From: Paenibacillus zeisoli
Lineage (GTDB): Bacteria > Bacillota > Bacilli > Paenibacillales > Paenibacillaceae
Length of the DNA: 37,182 nucleotides
Direction of reading: 5' to 3'
Assembly (NCBI RefSeq): GCF_003994465.1
Contig: NZ_RZNX01000012.1
Location: 46,017 to 83,198 of the forward strand
The notes under the pieces are model-generated. The model searched no databases. It was given only the letters and a program-made list of their open reading frames with translations, and was not told the DNA's origin. Within the stretch, counting starts at the first letter, position 1. Each line of letters opens with the position of its first letter. This document shows positions 32,855 to 37,182 of this stretch, piece by piece. The translations under genes were made by a program, and so were the position numbers.

Positions 32855-33736
32855 TTACCAGCCCCGGTCACTCATACGCTCAGCAGCAGTCAATTTTGAA
32901 ATTTCGATCCCTTTCATCGGTGTACCGATGTTCTTGGATACTTCAGCAATCAATTTATAGTCTGTGTAGTGAGTAGTTGCTTCCACAATTGCGCGTGCGA
33001 ATTTCTCAGGATACTCTGATTTAAAAATACCAGATCCAACGAATACACCGTCTGCGCCCAAGTGCATCATCAAGGCTGCATCTGCAGGAGTGGCTACACC
33101 ACCGGCTGCAAAGTTAACGACTGGCAGCTTGCCGTTCTGATGAACTTCAAGCAGCAGGTCATAAGCTACGCCAAGATTCTTGGCTTCTGCATACAGCTCG
33201 TCCTTCGACATATTGGTAATCTTGCGAATTTGGCTGTTAATCAGACGCATGTGACGTACGGCTTCAACAATGTTACCTGTTCCCGGTTCACCTTTGGTAC
33301 GGATCATGGACGCGCCTTCCCCAATACGGCGAAGAGCCTCTCCCAGGTCTTTTGCTCCACATACAAATGGAACGGTGAATTCACGCTTGTCGATGTGGTA
33401 CACTTCGTCAGCTGGTGTAAGTACTTCGCTCTCATCGAGGTAGTCAACGCCCAGGGACTCAAGCACCTTAGCTTCTACAAAATGTCCGATACGGGCTTTA
33501 GCCATAACCGGAATAGTTACCACTTTCATAACTTCTTCTACAATTGTAGGATCAGCCATACGGGCTACGCCGCCAGCAGCGCGAATGTCAGATGGTACGC
33601 GCTCAAGTGCCATAACTGCAGTTGCACCAGCAGCTTCAGCGATCTTAGCTTGCTCAGCGTTCATGACGTCCATAATGACGCCGCCTTTTTGCATTTCAGC
33701 CATACCTCTTTTTACACGAGATGTTCCAGTTTCCAT
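32855..33736 (-). CDS. pdxS: pyridoxal 5'-phosphate synthase lyase subunit
   Basis: Builds PLP from ribose 5-phosphate, glyceraldehyde 3-phosphate and ammonia. A 293-residue TIM barrel that assembles as twelve subunits. [47 protein letters not shown] (Lys that binds the sugar) and [17 protein letters not shown] are diagnostic. The ATG at 33736 is seven bases after GGAGG; an ATG two codons upstream is only one base from it. It is cotranscribed with pdxT. Confidence 0.96.
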   Translation of the reverse strand: METGTSRVKRGMAEMQKGGVIMDVMNAEQAKIAEAAGATAVMALERVPSDIRAAGGVARMADPTIVEEVMKVVTIPVMAKARIGHFVEAKVLESLGVDYLDESEVLTPADEVYHIDKREFTVPFVCGAKDLGEALRRIGEGASMIRTKGEPGTGNIVEAVRHMRLINSQIRKITNMSKDELYAEAKNLGVAYDLLLEVHQNGKLPVVNFAAGGVATPADAALMMHLGADGVFVGSGIFKSEYPEKFARAIVEATTHYTDYKLIAEVSKNIGTPMKGIEISKLTAAERMSDRGW

Positions 33737-33899
33737 GTCCATACCTCCCGAATATATATACCAAATTCTAATTCCTGTCTCTCAATACACGTCTTTGATC
33801 TAACTTGTTATTTTACAAGATTAGCCTTAATTACACAACCATATTGAAGGAACTAAATCGATGTATCGCAAATTACGATTACCCGCTCGTTAGCAAGCT

Positions 33900-35279
33900 T
33901 TAGAATAAATTCTTAATCGCATTGAACAGATCTACAAAGAATTGACCGATTGCACGAAGCAGCAGCTTGAACCAGCCGGCTTTCTCAGCTTCCTCGGCAG
34001 TAATCAAGTTCACCGTCTTCTCGGCTGGTGCCGAAGAGTTGTCGGATTTGTAGGTATAAGTTATGGTTCCAACCTTCGTGCCCTTTGGCAATGGAGCCGT
34101 TAGCTTGTCCTTATCCAGCCATTTCACCGTGGACTTGATCCCTTTCAGATCAGCTCCCTTTTGCACCACAAAACTTACAGCCTGGTCCGTAACTACAGAT
34201 ACATCAGTATTGGTTGCTTTCTTCACGCTTACTTTCTCTGCACCTTTAACCGTAGTTTTTGGAGCAACGACTTGTTTAACCTCAAAGTTGTCAAAGCCAT
34301 AATCGAGCAGCTTCTTGGTTTCAACAAAACGGGATTTCTGTGAGTTCGCGTCAGTTCCCATAACTACACTAATAAGACGAACGCCATTGCGTACCGCTGT
34401 ACCCGTAAAGCAGTTCCCTGCATTCTCGGTATGCCCTGTTTTGAGACCATCCAATCCAGGATAAGCGTACTGCTTGAAATTAATATTTGACTTATTTGCT
34501 TCTAACATCCAGTCCAAATTGACCAGTGGAGTTTTATCGCGATCGCGGAATTTGTATGATTGCATCGTAGTAAACCGAGTAAAGTCCGGATGATCAGTTA
34601 CAATATATTTGGCTAGAGTAGCAGCATCTTTTGCAGACATACCTGTTTCTTTCGGGTTCTCTGGGCGATAACCCTCAGGCATATCTCCGACATTAAGACC
34701 TGTAGAGTTAGCAAAATAGGCTGTTTGCATGCCCATACGCTTCGCTTCTGCATTCATCATCTTAACAAACTCCTGCTCCGTGCCCCCTACGCGCTCCGCT
34801 AAAGCTACAGTTGCGTCATTGGCAGACGCGATAGCCATCGCGATATACAGCTCTTCAACGGTATGTTGGTCGCCTTCGGCAAGGAAGACACGTGAACCGA
34901 TCTGCTTCGCGGCGTTCTCTTTAACAGTTACAACATCGCTCCATTTAAGCTTGCCCTGTTTAACCTGTTCGGCAACAATATATTCTGTCATCATCTTGGT
35001 CATACTTGCCGGCGGCATAGCCTCGTCCCCATTTACAGAGTACAGGACCTGCCCTGTGGTTGCCTCAATCAGAATCGCTGACTTTACGTTGAGGCCTAAT
35101 TTATCCGCCGATGGTGCTACAGCAGTTGTCTTACTGCTTGGTGCAGCCACCGCTTGTCCTTCAGCCAGGGTTAAAGCGGGAATAATGGATAAGCACAGCA
35201 TATTAATCATCAAAAGCGACGTGACACTCTTACGAAGGATACGCCGTTTAGGCTTCGTGTTCATTTCTAACGGTTTCAA
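33900..35279 (-). CDS. dacA: D-alanyl-D-alanine carboxypeptidase (PBP5 type)
   Basis: Trims the terminal D-Ala from peptidoglycan stems outside the membrane. The 459-residue frame from TTG at 35279 has a signal peptide (about residues 16-45), the S11 motifs Ser92-M-T-Lys95, Ser152-A-Asn154 and Lys281-T-G, a beta-rich PBP5 C-domain, and a final amphipathic helix (WFKLLLRAIGQFFVDLFNAI) that anchors it to the membrane. The TTG start has AAAGGT close by and GGGGAG at 12 bases. An ATG five codons later is the alternative. It is placed between guaB and pdxS, as in Bacillus. Confidence 0.94.
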   Translation of the reverse strand: MKPLEMNTKPKRRILRKSVTSLLMINMLCLSIIPALTLAEGQAVAAPSSKTTAVAPSADKLGLNVKSAILIEATTGQVLYSVNGDEAMPPASMTKMMTEYIVAEQVKQGKLKWSDVVTVKENAAKQIGSRVFLAEGDQHTVEELYIAMAIASANDATVALAERVGGTEQEFVKMMNAEAKRMGMQTAYFANSTGLNVGDMPEGYRPENPKETGMSAKDAATLAKYIVTDHPDFTRFTTMQSYKFRDRDKTPLVNLDWMLEANKSNINFKQYAYPGLDGLKTGHTENAGNCFTGTAVRNGVRLISVVMGTDANSQKSRFVETKKLLDYGFDNFEVKQVVAPKTTVKGAEKVSVKKATNTDVSVVTDQAVSFVVQKGADLKGIKSTVKWLDKDKLTAPLPKGTKVGTITYTYKSDNSSAPAEKTVNLITAEEAEKAGWFKLLLRAIGQFFVDLFNAIKNLF

Positions 35280-35346
35280 GTTACCTTTAAGCTCCCCTCA
35301 TGATCTCAATCAATTACTTGTTCTATTCTAACACAGGGTATGCCGC

Positions 35347-35383
35347 AAAAAAAAGACAGGCAGAACGAAAATCGTCCTGCCTG
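35347..35383 (-). terminator. terminator of guaB
   Basis: On the minus strand CAGGCAGGACGA-TTT-TCGTTCTGCCTG is followed by TCTTTTTTTT. It separates guaB from dacA. Confidence 0.9.
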
Positions 35384-35411
35384 ACCATGATTACCCTCTA
35401 ATTCCCGAAAA

Positions 35412-36935
<1,524 letters not shown>

Positions 36936-36961
36936 TCATCTTACGGGAATATATTTGTACT

Positions 36962-36990
36962 ATCTTAGCAAAGGGGATATAGGCTGTCAA
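36962..36990 (-). promoter_or_regulatory. sigma-A promoter of guaB
   Basis: Minus strand: TTGACA (36990-36985), 17 bases, TAAGAT (36967-36962). The leader is about 85 nt. No purine riboswitch core is visible in it. Confidence 0.82.
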
Positions 36991-37120
36991 CACGTAAAGA
37001 AGCTAATTCTACACGGATCTCCACCCTAAACATGCTTCACATGCTATCCTCTTCCTCATTTAAATAAAATATAGATACTCTAGACAAAGATAATATCTGC
37101 AATAAGTCAAGAACATAAAC

Positions 37121-37152
37121 AAAAAGAGCACTACCATTAAGGTAGTGCTCTT
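37121..37152 (-). terminator. terminator of the rRNA operon
   Basis: On the minus strand AAGAGCACTACC-TTAAT-GGTAGTGCTCTT is followed by TTTGTTT. It is eight bases beyond the 5S rRNA end. Confidence 0.9.
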
Positions 37153-37160
37153 ACTCTTGT

Positions 37161-37182
37161 GCTTGGCGGCGTCCTACTCTCC
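37161..37182 (-). rRNA. 5S rRNA, 3' end only (cut by window edge)
   Basis: The minus strand reads GGAGAGTAGGACGCCGCCAA and then GC, the 3' end of a Bacillota 5S rRNA. The rest of the operon lies outside the window to the right, next to guaB as in Bacillus rrnO. Confidence 0.88.

Overview
The window looks like the origin-proximal part of a Paenibacillus-type (Bacillota, Paenibacillaceae) chromosome. The right third, all on the minus strand, reads inward from the 3' end of a 5S rRNA gene as guaB, dacA, pdxS, pdxT, serS, tRNA-Ser(UGA) and a small sspP-type spore protein gene. This is the classic Bacillus gene order next to oriC, with an rRNA operon beside guaB. Spore protein genes, YwhD, c-di-AMP riboswitches ahead of cell-wall hydrolases, GGAGG-type ribosome binding sites and TTG/GTG starts all fit a spore-forming Gram-positive bacterium.

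1-6.0 kb: an array of seven small, AT-rich gene units, with all seven candidate genes on the minus strand. The units are separated by six complete structured repeats of 121-186 bp plus a half repeat at each end. Every repeat has the form NNNTAAC-spacer-ATTCACG ... CGTGAAT-spacer-GTTANNN with hairpin arms inside, the layout of an integron attC site. The two ends of each unit are reverse complements of each other and differ from unit to unit, as expected if each unit had once been a circular cassette. No integrase gene is visible. The cassette proteins are a DUF6188-like protein, a putative PD-(D/E)XK nuclease, a putative HTH protein, a membrane protein and several unknowns. Three of the seven genes are broken by single frameshifts. 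A frameshifted gene remnant and a decayed VOC/glyoxalase gene follow at 6.0-6.8 kb.

6.9-15.2 kb: two small genes of unknown function, a class A penicillin-binding protein, a 3-methyladenine DNA glycosylase with an alanine-rich repeated N-terminus, a cadmium/zinc resistance operon (cadC-cadA) with its operator and promoter, a YjbR-family gene and ywhD.

15.3-24.1 kb: an M1-family metallopeptidase with a membrane-protein partner; two tandem NlpC/P60 endopeptidase genes, each with the same promoter pattern, a long leader, a c-di-AMP (ydaO-type) riboswitch and a TTG start; a GNAT acetyltransferase; a membrane-anchored cytochrome c; a pterin carbinolamine dehydratase-like protein; a small unknown gene; and motA-motB.

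24.1-37.2 kb: rluF and a PAS-containing sensor histidine kinase (minus), a cluster of DnaA-box-like sequences between the kinase and tadA, a lipoprotein, a YitT-family membrane protein, sspP, tRNA-Ser, serS, pdxT, pdxS (vitamin B6 synthase), dacA (D,D-carboxypeptidase), guaB (IMP dehydrogenase) and the edge of an rRNA operon. The main surprise is the integron-like cassette array in a Gram-positive core chromosome. The DnaA-box cluster and the twin riboswitch/hydrolase modules also deserve a second look.
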